Made by a program: the position numbers and the translations under genes
Part shown: in pieces, positions 46,980 through 58,236 of the stretch
How the letters are laid out: each line of letters opens with the position of its first letter
Position numbering within the stretch: the first letter of the stretch is position 1
Notes under the pieces: model-generated
What the model saw: the letters and a program-made list of their open reading frames with translations, nothing else
Databases searched by the model: none
What the model was told of the DNA's origin: nothing
NCBI GenBank assembly: GCA_028752905.1
Contig: JAQNBH010000006.1
Coordinates: 22,678,311 to 22,742,310, forward strand
Source: Cladorhizidae sp. MBARI D1340-BT2
Taxonomy: Eukaryota > Porifera > Demospongiae > Poecilosclerida > Cladorhizidae
Length of the DNA stretch: 64,000 nucleotides
Direction of reading: 5' to 3'

Positions 46980-48650
46980 GTGCAGGACTGGTTGGAACCC
47001 TATGTAATCGTTCATGTCTCACCCAAAGGACTCTGCACACTGCAGGATAACAACCAAAACATTATGAAGGTTAAGTTTAATGTCTGGCTCTTGAAGCCTT
47101 ACTTAACTAGAGATATACCAGTTCAACATGAGATACCAACTTCCATCCAGTCACACAACACCAGTTCGAACAACCCTGGACCATCTGATGAGTTGAGTGA
47201 TACAGCTTCCTCCCCTGGGAGTCCAGATAAGAGGCAGTGCCTAATCATTCGACAGACTAAGAAAGATAGTCTAGTCCTCCCACCACCTGATAGAAACACA
47301 CCTCTCTCTAGTGAGCCAACATCAGACTGTGTTGTAACCAGTGTTACACAAGTTGTGCCTAGAATGCTTGGAAAACCCTTGCCTCGCAAACCACCTGTCC
47401 ATTACAGAAAATTTCCTGGTGACTTTTTAATAATTCTGCTGTCTGAAGCATGGCTAGAGGACACACACATAGATGAGGCGCAGGATATACTTCGCAATCA
47501 GTTTCCAAAGATGGGTGGCTTTCAGTCCATTGGGTATGTGGCACCAGGAAGTGGAGGCTCAATAACTGGAACTCCGGTTTGGGATTATATCCAAATCATG
47601 AATACTGGCGGCCACTGGGTCTGTGTGTCCAGCATAGGAATGCCCAAGGGGACTGTGCGGGTGTATGACAGCCTCTATGCAGGAACCAGTAAGAAATAAC
47701 TTGAATGATAATATTTTACATGCTAAACTTAAAAAAAAAATTACACATTCTGATTAGGTGGATCAAGAATTAACTGTTGTCAATTTCCAACAACTTTTAT
47801 GACATGCATTGGAAATTGAATAATGTCATTGGATCCAAAAGTGTTGTTATATTTTAATACTCTCGATTAAAAAATTGGGCTCCTTGATAACTACTGTTGT
47901 GAGCTTAGAAATCTATACTCAATTTTTTACTTGCATAGTATCTCAACTCAAGCATCACATTAAGAACCAGGGCCTTTCAAGAGTGTCAATTTCACCTAAA
48001 TATGATTCACAGCTGAATATTAATGGCAAGATGCCCACGTATGGTACAACAACGAACCCACTAAAATAGGTACAGTACGTGTTACCATTCAATTAATTCT
48101 TGTGAAATAAATAGTAGTTATACACGACAAACAATTAATAGTTGTTTCGTTTGTTTGTTCTTACTGTTGTTGGATCATTGCAGAACTGGATACACTAAAA
48201 TGCCTGGCATGGATGGAATTATATCAAGGAAGCCACCTGACCATACAGCAACCATACATGCATCAACAGGTTGGAGATGCCTGTGGTTTATTCGCCATTG
48301 CTGTAGCAACCGCATTATGCAATGGTGTGGACCCATCAACAATAACATTTGATCAAACAAAGATGCGGTCCCACCTGATGAGATCATTCCAGACATATCA
48401 CATCAAACTATTCCCTGTTCAAGGATGCCGACGAGAAGCCACAAGCAAGAAGCTCAAAATTGTTCTCAGGGAACCATTGATCTGTGTTTGCAGACTACCC
48501 CATGACTGTGCCCTCACAGTGGCACAGTGCAGCAAGTTTAGTAAATGGTTCCAACAATCATGTACAGAGATTCCACCATCAGCCATCATCAACCGGGAGG
48601 AGGAGTGGAAATGTGGCAGTTGTTGGGACAGGGAATTGGGTGCCACTTAA
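46980..48650 (+). CDS. GPY/F module + Ulp1-type cysteine protease + PHD-like finger (391 codons after splicing)
   Basis: Joining 46,980-47,688 to 48,184-48,650 across a 495-nt GT-AG intron keeps one open frame of 391 residues; this is the C-terminal part of the integrase gene. It begins with a GPY/F-like stretch (QDWLEPYVIVHV, then VWLLKPYL), followed by a Ser/Pro-rich linker. The protease has His212 (TGGHWVCV), Asp230 (VYDSLYAG) and, after the intron, a Gln and Cys (QQVGDACGLFAIA; Cys at 48,282). This is the H-D-Q-C set of C48/Ulp1 peptidases, which process SUMO-like modifiers. The tail has CVCRLP and WKCGSC around a PHD-like finger that has lost some ligands. Ulp1 and PHD additions are known in Ginger transposons. 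The start is arbitrary, since upstream exons should join. Confidence 0.82.
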
Positions 48651-49255
48651 ATAATTAAGACTGAATCTGTTTGTTCTTGTTGGGATTTTTTTCTGGGTAA
48701 TTATGAATGTCTCATTTTCATGCAATAAACTGTCTTAGTTTTCTCCAATCTGTGAAATACTGGGAGATCCTAAACTTTCTGGTGGTCTTCCTAGGATATC
48801 ATGGTTGACCTGGAAATATGTTTATTGTTTAATTCAAGTTTTGCACAAGTTAAATTGTAGGATGGTGCTGAGGAACCACATATATATGCTCTGACCCTGT
48901 CCTTCTATCACTCCATCATCCAGAGAAGCAAAACAAAAGAAAAATTGTTCCTATCACTCCATCATCCAGAGAAGCAAAACAAAAGAAAAATTGTTCATCT
49001 AATTGTGATTATAGTAAATGGCAAGTATTCTCACTTGTCATATTACTTCTCCCATGATGATAGATTTGTTGCTAAAACAATTTATTTCTATAGCTAGAGA
49101 GTAAAATTTAATAAAAAAAAACAAAAACAAATTTCTGAGAGAAATGAGGGTTGGCAAGTTACTTGCCATATTAGATACTCCTCCCATGTTTTTACTCCAA
49201 TTTATATATAGCTTGTGTATATATACACACGCAACACATTCATATTCAGCTATGA
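48651..49255. other. region without recognised gene
   Basis: Contains a ~52-bp tandem duplication at about 48,905-49,000 (CTATCACTCCATCATCCAGA units). Nothing else is recognisable. Confidence 0.6.
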
Positions 49256-49385
49256 CAGGTGAGATTTATATGGCAGGTGGGACTAATATGTCAGGTGAGA
49301 CAAATATGGCAGGTGTCTGCAGGTGACTAATATGGCAGGTGAGATTAATATGTCAGGTGATACTAATATGTCAGGTGAGACTAAT
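49256..49385. repeat. 18-bp minisatellite (GCAGGTGAGACTAATATG)
   Basis: About seven diverged units. The core ACTAATATGGCA also occurs near 4,558-4,600, 51,205 and 51,360-51,430. Confidence 0.85.
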
Positions 49386-49560
49386 ACGGAATATGAATAT
49401 GGAATAGTTTACCTGGCTAACGCAGGACGACATAAAAACAAGACTGTTCCCAATGCATAAATATGGATGTGGAGTGAACCCAGTAGTGAGTAACTAATTA
49501 TGAATTGGAAGTGTTGATAATATGGTCTGCAGCTTAGTGTGTTTGTGTGTTATGTGTTTA

Positions 49561-49831
49561 TGTTGGGCAAATGTCATAGGTCGATGATGAGTGTAAGATT
49601 ACCATGTATGGGCAGAAACCAGAAGTGGGGGCTCCAGCCTAGTTAAGGGAGGAGTTGTTACTGCTCTGGGAGTTAGCTGAGTCTTGTAAGTGTCCTATAT
49701 TGAATTATTAAGGTTGCTCTACTTAACCTTGCTAGCCTAGTGTATAGCTTAAAGGTAGAGTGGTGGCAGTATACCAACACTTAGTGACTGGCTCAGAGTC
49801 TGTGGGTAATATCAGATTTGGTCCTGTCACA
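49561..49831 (+). repeat. candidate LTR of a third Gypsy-type element
   Basis: A TG...CA segment ending GTCACA, two bases before a primer-binding-site-like TGGTTGCAGTGGTGGGAT (49,834-49,851). The leader leads into a gag start at 49,893. The left boundary is a guess from the TGT, and no partner LTR is visible. Confidence 0.45.
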
Positions 49832-49892
49832 ACTGGTTGCAGTGGTGGGATTTTTTTTTTAACTAGAGAGATAGCTACTACCCTTGACATGA

Positions 49893-50950
49893 ATGGATAC
49901 CAGAAGTAAGGCAAAGGACACTACAGAAGGAGAAAGGTGGAGTACTTCACCGCTAATGGACTCAGAAGATATTGGGGAAAGAGTGACAATGTCTGATATG
50001 CTCCGAATGTTTAAACTCTAGTCAGAGAAGCAAAAGGAAGACGAGAAAAGACGGGTGACCGAACGAGCGGAAGCCGAGGAGAAAAGAGATCAGAGATGGG
50101 AAAGATTGCTGATGACAGTGATAAGCGGAGGGGGCACTGGCAGGATAGAAGAATCGGACTCTGTTCCTACCCCCAGCCAAATCAAAGCACCCCGGTTCAG
50201 AGAAATGAAGGAAGACGAAGACCCCCTGGAATATTTAACGTTTTAGAGAGCCATATGGCTGCATACAAGGTCCTCAAGAAGGATTGGATGAGATATTTGG
50301 CTCCGGAATTCCGACCGGATGCCAACACAGTATATCTGGCAATGCAGCCGGATGTAAAGGAAGACTATGATCAAGTCAAACTAGCACTCTTGCGACTCTA
50401 CCGTGTGACCAGAAAAGCTTACCGACAAAGATTGGACAATCTCAAACGGAAACCAGACGAAGGATGGGAGGCTCTGTTGGGTCGTGCTGTCCTCACCATA
50501 CGATGGACAGAAGGCTGCAAAACAATCCAGCAGGTAAATCATTTGTGTGCAGTTGATACTGTAATGAATCTTATGCCTAGACATGTAGCACAGTTTGTGT
50601 CTGACAAGAAACCCAGCACTGCAGCTGATATTGATTCACTTACTGTCTTCCTATTCTTGAATACAGAAGTGATTAATGGCTTAAAGTCTGAGTTACCTGA
50701 ATATCTTGCAGCAGCTGAGGATGTTTTAGATAGCGTAGACCCCATTGAGTGGTGGAAGTGCCATGAGGAGAATGGTAGATTGCCTAACTGGACTCACACA
50801 TGTAGATTAGTCTTATTTGTGCAGCCTTCGTCAGCTGCAGCTGAACGTGCATTCTCAATTTTGAGCAATACCTTTTCTACGAAGCAAGAAACTTCTTTAA
50901 AGGATTACTTACAACTTTCTGTTATGTTACAGTACAACTATAGTCTATAG
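49893..50950 (+). pseudogene. Gypsy gag fused in frame to a hAT transposase dimerisation domain
   Basis: The gag frame starts at ATG 49,893 (MDTRSKAKDTTEGERW). It meets one TAG near 50,020 and shifts by one base in a T-run near 50,240. The second frame, open as ORF 50,096-50,950, continues the SCAN-like capsid (WMRYLAPEFRPDANTVYLAM, VLTIRWTEGC, then MPRHVAQFVSDKKPST). At about residue 183 it becomes hAT C-terminal sequence without interruption: LNTEVINGLKSELPEYLAAA, EWWKCHEENGRLPNW and QPSSAAAERAFSILSNTF, ending SVMLQYN. The hAT segment normally mediates transposase dimerisation. The join could be a true fusion or decay followed by insertion. Confidence 0.85.
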
Positions 50951-51235
50951 ATAATTGTAACTGATAAAATGTCTCGAATCTTGAATCCTTGATGGCCTAT
51001 ATTCTCTTTTTAAATGATGTAACAATTGTTTGTCTAAGCATTGAGAAAAAGAGGTATATTGAAAAGAAAAATAGGTGAATATTAGGAGCATAATTTCATA
51101 AAAGGAAAGAAAAATAGGTAGAATGAAAAGAAAAATTGGTGAATATTAGGAGCATAAAAGGAAAGAAAAATATGTAGAAATTCGAGCATAATCCGCCAGG
51201 GCCTACTAATATGGTGGGACAATGAGGCATTTGAC
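50951..51235. other. A-rich flank with short duplicated blocks
   Basis: GAAAAGAAAAATAGGTGAAT-type blocks are repeated between about 51,050 and 51,180. No gene is seen. Confidence 0.6.
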
Positions 51236-51256
51236 AGGGGCAGATCTAGGGTATCA
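51236..51256 (+). repeat. hAT-like terminal inverted repeat end
   Basis: CAGGGGCAGATCTAGGG resembles the common hAT terminus CAGGGGCGGATCCAGGG. No matching opposite end was found downstream. A G-run/C-run palindrome follows at about 51,320-51,342. Confidence 0.4.
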
Positions 51257-52000
51257 GTAAGGGGGGTTTGGTATCACTACTAAGGTGAGTCAAGTTGCAG
51301 TTGTATAAATTTAAATGGGTGGGGGGGGGGTTAAACCCCCAAAACACCCACCTGTATGACTAATATGGCAGCTCATGTGAGAAATATGGCACAGGCGGGA
51401 CTAATATGGCAGCGGAACTAATATGGCACGACACCTGCATAGCTTCGCGACCGCACCCCCCCTGACCCCCCACTCCCCATCCCCCCCACCCCGACTTCAA
51501 ACAAACCTTCGCATTCTTCTGGCTATGTTTTCCACATCATTGCACATACCTCCGGGCTATATATTTTTTTACAGCAGCAAAACAAACAAAACCACAGTAT
51601 GCATGCAGTCTCTGGGTATTCCATCTGCCATCTCTTTCAATGCCTCTCCATCAACCTCTGGCGTGGTAATGCCGGGCTTTGGCTAAGAAGGTTGGCCATC
51701 CGTTCTCCAGCAGTGGATGGTGTCGCTTGATTTCGGACTTTTATTGTTGTTGTTTATGGTTTTTGCGGTTTTTGTCTTGCTTTTTTTATTTTTACTGCTG
51801 TCTTTTTGTTACTGTTGTTTCGTTTGTGTGTTGGAACTTTTAGTAGCTTGTACATTATATGAAACTATGTAATAAAACATTGATTTTTGATAACCTAAAA
51901 TAAAAAAATAGGTATATATACGCAGGCGCGCCAGCCGCTTTTTATTTGGGCGGCCAATTCTACAAAAATTCGAATGTCTCGCGAACTAAGTTCATGCTCA
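51257..52000. other. region without recognised gene
   Basis: C-rich tract at about 51,452-51,492. A weak 87-codon frame (51,423-51,686) ends SPSTSGVVMPGFG and is followed by pyrimidine-rich sequence and A-rich tails, as at the 3' end of a retroposed sequence. Not identified. Confidence 0.4.
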
Positions 52001-52646
52001 GCTGGCACTTAGAAGAAGTTCAGGCAAGCTAGGCATAAGAAACGCACCTGTTGGGGATCCCAGATAGAGTTGCAGAATGCTACAGCAAGCAAGTCAGACA
52101 AAGCGGTCGCTTCTGAAGAAGGGCTCTCGGCTCGCGAGACATCAATTCTTGTGTCGACAAATAATGAAAAATGTAGGCTAGCGCTTTTTATGCTATTAAC
52201 TTCTGGGACGTCCTCATCAACTTCAGCGCATACTGAGCAGTTCTATGGGTCTGGTTCTGAGAGAGCTGACTTCACTGGAGAGTTCCGCTTGATCAAGGAC
52301 CGGAGTCTCGTGGAGGCTGTGAGGACGTGACAGTGTCGTTGTGGGAGTGCTCTGGTTGTCAAGACAAACCTGATGAACCTAGAGATGTATGTGAGAATTT
52401 AGTTGCCTTGTGACATTTGTGACAATTTGTCTGGCATATGTGAATATAGGTCTATGAATACCAGGAGCGTCATGTCTGCAACAGTTTGTGGCATGGGAAG
52501 CAACCTTCAAGAGTTCAGTCTATTTTGCCACTGAGCTTTCAGGACCACAACATACTGAGCAAGTGTTCTGAAAAGGAGGCTCTGTCAAGTTATTTGTCTG
52601 CCCCTACTAACCTGCACAGATTACGGGACATCGACCCTGTGATGTA
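51974..52646 (+). pseudogene. unidentified gene fragment, relatively GC-rich
   Basis: From ATG 51,974 the frame reads MSRELSSCSAGT, a TAG, then KKFRQARHKKRTCWGSQIEL and a Ser/Thr-rich stretch to 52,330. Another frame then gives SLWECSGCQDKPDEPRDVCE. After a possible intron, a 66-codon frame from about 52,450 (YEYQERHVCNSLWHGKQPSR ... LHRLRDIDPVM) ends at TAA 52,646. Amino-acid composition and CX2C content look protein-like. I do not recognise the family. Confidence 0.4.
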
Positions 52647-54340
52647 AAGGACCTAAAGAGACAAAAAGAAAGAACAGTCAAGAATTTGTCTGGACAACTA
52701 GTAATAAAGTTCTAAAACAAACCTCAACTTGAGAGTCCTGCAATTTTTTTCTCTTTTTTATTTGTTGTTCTATTTTTCTTGGCGTGCCTACCTCTGTAAT
52801 TTTTATTTTTGTCTCAAACTTTCAGTATTTTGGCCCTTTCTTCCGTGCAATAAAACTCTAATTTTGAAAAATAAAATATATAATAATGGTCAAATTATAA
52901 TACAATGAATGAGTGTACCTCATGAAAAATTCTGACCACTACTCTAAAAACTGTCATAAAAATGTAATGCCACTTAGTTGGCCAATTACAAAGTTTTACT
53001 GCACCCATTGAAGCTTATTGAACAACAAGAACCACTTTAGTAGTTAATTTGATGTTTTGTAATGAAGTCTGCCAAGAGTAGCCCTACCCCCCAAAAACAT
53101 GTCTACTTGAGCCTACTTAGTACTACGACCTGTATGTATTATCTAACCCTACCTAACTCCAATATTTTAAAGCTCTAAGATAATAAAAGCACTGTCATAG
53201 GGGGTACGGTTTAGAAGTTATGAGCCTTTGAAGGCGGACATTTTCCCCATTTTCTTTTCCTAGTCACAGTCCACGATTAAAAGCAGAAAAAGAAAAAAAC
53301 AAGAAAAAAAAGTAAGGATCCATTGAAGAATAGTCACCTGGGCCGAGGAAAATCCGATCTTCTGAAGTAGTCACCCGAGCCGGACCTTCTGAAGTATAGT
53401 CACTCGAGCACATTGGGAATTGGAGAGCAATTATGATCGCATGCTCAGGAATGCATTCTGAAGGAAAGAAATAGCTAGCCCCACCCTAGCCTGAGCGGGT
53501 GTCACAGGAAATCTGGCATCCCAGGAAATTTGCACCCCCATTCCAGATATCCTAGGAAATATGGAATCCCGCCAGGAAATTTGGCACCCCTATTCCTAAT
53601 ATCCTAGGAAATTTGTAATCCCGGGGTTTTTTTCTCTCCCTTCTCTCTCACTCTTTTTTTTTTAATAGTTAGTTTGGCTATCTTTGTGATTCCAATGAGT
53701 AGCATTAGCATTAGTGTACCCAAGTGGACAGTCAGAAAGCATCAGCTAGCTCAAGTTCTACTAATTGCTAAATGTCAAATGTTGTCCACATTGATGTTAG
53801 AGGTTCTGTGATCAAGGGAAGAGGATGGAGGGCCTTCAATCTGGAGTATAATCTAGTCTGACAAAATGTACTTGGTAGATCTTCTCTGAATCCGTTCCAA
53901 TAAAAGAATGCCCTTTATAAGATAAGGTTAGAATCTCTCAAGCCTTAAACCAGACTTCTCTAAAGAGAGAAGAAAAGTGAAATTTGTCATGACCCGACCA
54001 GGATTTTTTACCATAATTTATGGCCATGACAGGCTAATCAATGAGCTTTGAGAGACTTAAAAAACTAACAGTAAGGGTCTGAATACAGTGTGTTTTATAG
54101 GGTGGAAGGCACAGCATAACCATAGCTTCTGACATTGATGTCCAACATTAATGTCATGGCCTCAAGTAATACCTCCTGCTTGTCATTGGAGGCTTATGAA
54201 ATCATTGGCATCGATAAATTTATATCATGACAAATACAATCTGAATCAGTTATATTTATAAATAGATAGATTATAACTATGCAAAGCCAGTATATTTAGT
54301 ACCCCAGTCCCATACATTGATATAATAGATGTTTATAGAA
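52647..54340. other. region without recognised gene
   Basis: Contains a small minisatellite at about 53,510-53,630 built on CCAGGAAATTTGGCACCCC. Otherwise there are only short frames. Confidence 0.6.
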
Positions 54341-54351
54341 CAGTTACAGTG

Positions 54352-54480
54352 TTAATTATGACTACATTGACTACAGCACCATTTATAGTCTGGATCACTC
54401 CACACATCTTGAGGGACGGTTTGACAAGTGTCATGGAACAATTCCAAGCAGCTGTCACATGAGACCATTTTATTTCCATC
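54352..54480 (-). pseudogene. PHD-finger exon remnant within module M
   Basis: Minus-strand frame KMVSCDSCLELFHDTCQTVP, then YKWCCSQCSHN and a stop. The spacing CX2C...HX2C...CX2C with a Trp before the last pair is the second half of a PHD zinc finger, a chromatin-reader fold also found in some DNA transposon proteins. The homologous stretches at 13.2, 56.4 and 61.9 kb have lost these cysteines. The upstream half is not identifiable. Confidence 0.65.
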
Positions 54481-55590
54481 CATGTTCTTCTAGTGAAAAT
54501 TTTCTTGCTGGTCAGCGCATGATTGATCATCGAACTTACACAGCAAGCCAAGGTGAATAGACTTTAGTTCTTGCAATATTGTAGCAATGTTTGTAACTAT
54601 GAAACTATGTTTCATTAGGTTGGACAGGGAGAGCAAAGACACATGTTCAAATAAATTATAATTGATCAATCAGTCAACACATGTTTTCCTAGATATAGAA
54701 TACACTGATTCATCGCCTATGAAGGTTTCATGTAAGTAGGTTGGACACAGAGAGCCAAAGGTCATTAAAGTTGATCAAGGCATGTAATCCTAGATTTAGA
54801 TATACTGTAACTCACTATCTATGATGTTTTCGTGAAGTAGGTTCGAAACAGAGAGCCAAGAGACATGTTCAAATAAATTGAAGTTGATCAAATCATGCCA
54901 TCCTAGCCATAGAGTACTTTAACTCACCTCCTATAAAGTAAGGACAGACACATGGATGGATGTCGCAGAGACAGTGCACTTGAGCTCAATGGTATGCAAG
55001 TGAGCATTCTGATCTCGTGGTTATTAGTAAATATTTTACCATCAATTCCTGTTCAAGTAAGTCTGCTGTAAGTCTGTTGATAAATGATCACTAGTTACGG
55101 AGTAGAACACAGACTTGCTTCCATTGAGATTAAGTATGCTCCACCTGTTAGTTGACATTGTTATCTTTGGATTGGATCCTGTCTACTCTAGTAAAAGTAA
55201 TGCTACCCTTACTGGTGTCAGGACAGCTGGCTCCTACTAATACTCCTAGTAATGCCCAACCATGCCAGGAGAAATCTACAGGTAACTCTTTCCCTCCTGA
55301 TATTAGCTAGCACCTACAATACCAAACAATCCTAGATGCTGATACAGTAATACTGTAAATCGGAGTTCATTTTATTCTCAAGAGTGAATTCTGAGGGATT
55401 TCAGGCTAGCATGGTACCTATACAGCTGTTATTGGCTTGCAGAGACAGCAGTAAAGGTAAGGAAGAGACTGTTTATGATGACAATTTGTGATTGTCAGTA
55501 AGTTTTATATTTTTATCACTTCTTCCGCCCACTCACATAAACCAGAACAAGAAATAAAGTTTTAATATAATAATGCTGTAGCCTTCTGCA
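54480..55590. repeat. module M copy 3
   Basis: Includes about three ~110-bp subrepeats at 54,640-54,930. A shared block at 54,955-55,110 follows. A plus-strand exon-like piece (about 55,215-55,279, QLAPTNTPSNAQPCQEKST before a GTAACTC donor) has a homologue at 58,450-58,519. A final block matches 19,660-19,970. Confidence 0.82.
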
Positions 55591-55989
55591 TATTTACAGG
55601 TAAAAATCTGGTTTTTAGCACATGTCTTACAAAACATTTTGACAAATGTTCCAATTTGAAGATATGTAAACGAAACGAAATTTATTACATTCAAAATTGA
55701 GAGCATAATTTTCCATCCTCCAACAAAGACCATGTTAAATGAGACGATTACATACATAAATTTTTTTTATTAGATCACAACACTTAAGCTGAGATGGAAT
55801 TATTCTTACAAAATGTAAGCATCATCAGATATGGAGGGGTCAACTGTTAGTTTAACATTTACTCTACAAGCAAGATCACCACTCAGAACCAGCTGGGCCA
55901 GGGAGATGTCTCTCAAACCAACTTAGTAAGAAGTCCTTAACAGAGATATGCAGGATGATAAGGTAGAGGCACTAAGCAACTGGATACAC
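55591..55989. other. region without recognised gene
   Basis: AT-rich, with one 74-codon minus-strand frame lacking recognisable motifs. Confidence 0.5.
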
Positions 55990-57456
55990 AGATGTAGCAT
56001 GATAAACAGGGATGCTAGATGAGGTTGGGTAGAATTGATAATGGAGAGGAGAGCCATAGCAACCAGTAAACTACTAAATCAAGAATTGTGTCCATATACA
56101 CATGCATGCACTTTGCTCCAGCTGCAACTAATCACCTGTTACTTCACTTCCCTAACCACAGGCAATAGCAACAAGGGTGCAGGGGGTAAAGGTCAGAAAA
56201 AACTGGTGTAAGCAGCTTAAAGACCAACTGAGCTTTTTAGCACAAGCTAGGCCTATACATAATCAGATAAAACTTCTGACAGCTGCTGTAAAGCAACAGA
56301 CAGGTGTTTATCTGACTTTAACCATTTCTCCACCTTTGGTGCGGCTTAGTGCATGATGGCAACTAAAATATATTTAATGTTTAGATATTTTATTACACAT
56401 TAGTTAGCTCAATCAGTGGATATTTCATGCCCTTTTACACACATGCTTCTAGTGACTTTTATCTTGCTGCTCAGTACATGATTGGGCATATTACTTCCAC
56501 TGCAATTCAAGGTTAATAGACTTTAGTTCTTGCAATACTCTAGCACTATCAAACTATGTTGAAATAACATCAGTAAGTTGGACACAGAGAGCTGGCAGAC
56601 ATGTTCAGATTTATTAGAGCAGTCAAAACTTGTCATCCTAGACAGAATATTCTAACTCACCTCCTATGATAGTTTCATGAAGTAGATTGGACACATAGAG
56701 CCAGAGGGACATGTTCAAATAAATTGAAGTTTAGCAATTAGTAAAATCTTGTCACATCCTAGCCATAGAATACTGTAACTCACCTAATATAAAGTAAGGA
56801 CAGTCAGAGATGAGAGACATAAATGTATAGTAAAGTTAAGCTGTGTATTCCTAAAGCCTTTTCACATTAACCTGGCTGGTGGGAAATTCACAACAATAAT
56901 CTCTAAATATGCACATCACTTAAGATAAACAAAATTTGATTGCCCTCAGTTACCACACAATAAAATTTGGCTGGGCCTTAGCTGGCGATATCTTTCCCAC
57001 GGCCCTGATTCACTACTTCAATAAGGACAAGTAAGGCAATCTGCATCCAGCACCTGCACCTAAGCAATTGGTACTCCACCTTGTCATAAAAATAGAGAAC
57101 AGATGAATATATATTTCTGGGAACATCACCAGCCATATATTCAAACTTCTCTACTGCTAGATTAAAACGGTTATGCAAATTGTCAGCCTTGCTTGAGCAC
57201 TGAGGTTGATCCCCTAAAAGGCAGCCTCTCAAACTTCCTTCTATGGGGTTATATAGTATGGGGGTTAGATAGGAGCTAGTTGCTCTAAGAGTGATCCAGG
57301 AAGATAAGTAAGAGATAATACTATAAGATAGAAGGAGAAGCTTCCTAGGTGTGGCATGAGAATCAGCAAAACCAACATGAGTATGGATAGAATGATTTCT
57401 GGAGAAGTGAGCCACAAGAAGATAGCTATTGTACGGCAAGTAGTACAATATTCACA
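55990..57456. repeat. module M copy 4, with first unit of a ~650-bp tandem duplication
   Basis: 55,990-56,140 matches 59,930-60,075. 56,180 onward matches the 12,975 and 61,600 copies at lower identity. From about 56,798 the sequence repeats at 57,457-58,107. Confidence 0.82.
56978..57448 (-). CDS. unidentified 156-codon ORF
   Basis: Open minus-strand frame with a central segment (GCLLGDQPQCSSKADNLHN, FNLAVEKFEYMAGDVPR) and a hydrophobic C-terminus (MQIALLVLIEVVN). The tandem copy at 57,637-58,107 retains the same protein in the C-terminal 81 residues but is broken by frameshifts upstream. A Met-rich start near a possible exon border makes the true N-terminus uncertain. No family is recognised. 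It may be a coding exon of module M. Confidence 0.35.
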   Translation of the reverse strand: MYYLPYNSYLLVAHFSRNHSIHTHVGFADSHATPRKLLLLSYSIISYLSSWITLRATSSYLTPILYNPIEGSLRGCLLGDQPQCSSKADNLHNRFNLAVEKFEYMAGDVPRNIYSSVLYFYDKVEYQLLRCRCWMQIALLVLIEVVNQGRGKDIAS

Positions 57457-58107
57457 GGACAGACAGAGATGAGAGACATAAATGTATAGTAAAGTTAAGC
57501 TGTGTATTCCTAAAGCCTTTTCACATTAACCTGGCTGGTGGGAAATTCACAACAATAATCTCTAAATATGCATATAACTTAAGATAAACAAAATTTGATT
57601 GCCCTCAGTTACCACACAATAAAAATTGGCTGGGCCTTAGCTGGCGATATCTTTCCCACGGCTCTGATTCACTACTTCAATAAGGACAAGTAAGACAATC
57701 TGCATCCAGCACCTGCACCTAAGCTCCACCTTGTCATAAAAATTGAGAACAGATGAATATATCTTTCTGGGAACATCACCAGCCATATATTCAAACTTCT
57801 CTACTGCTAGATTAAAAAGGTTATGCAAATTGTCAGCCTTGCTTGAGCACTGAGGTTGATCCCCTAAAAGGCAGCCTCTCAAACTTCCTTCTATGGGGTT
57901 ATGTAGTATGGGGGTTAGATAGGAGCTAGTTGCTCTAAGAGTGATCCAGGAAGATAAGTACGAGATAACACTCTAAGATAGAAGGAGAAGCTTCCTAGGT
58001 GTGGCATGAGAATCAGCAAAACCAACATGAGTATGGATAGAATCATTCCTGGAGAAGTGAGCCACAAGAAGATAGCTATTGTACGGCAAGTAGTACAATA
58101 TTCACAT
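57457..58107. repeat. second unit of the ~650-bp tandem duplication
   Basis: Direct copy of about 56,798-57,456 with few substitutions and a ~9-bp deletion (CAATTGGTA region). Both units end GTACGGCAAGTAGTACAATA. Confidence 0.94.
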
Positions 58108-58163
58108 TCTCTAATAGGATTTTGTACATATATACACATGCACCAGTTACATCACCTACACCT

Positions 58164-58236
58164 CCCTCATCATCCTTACCCAGCCACGTCCCTCATCCTT
58201 ACCCAGCCACCTCCCTCATCCTTACCCAGCCACACA
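58164..58236. repeat. 23-bp minisatellite, three copies
   Basis: CTCCCTCATCCTTACCCAGC-CAC repeated three times. Confidence 0.92.
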
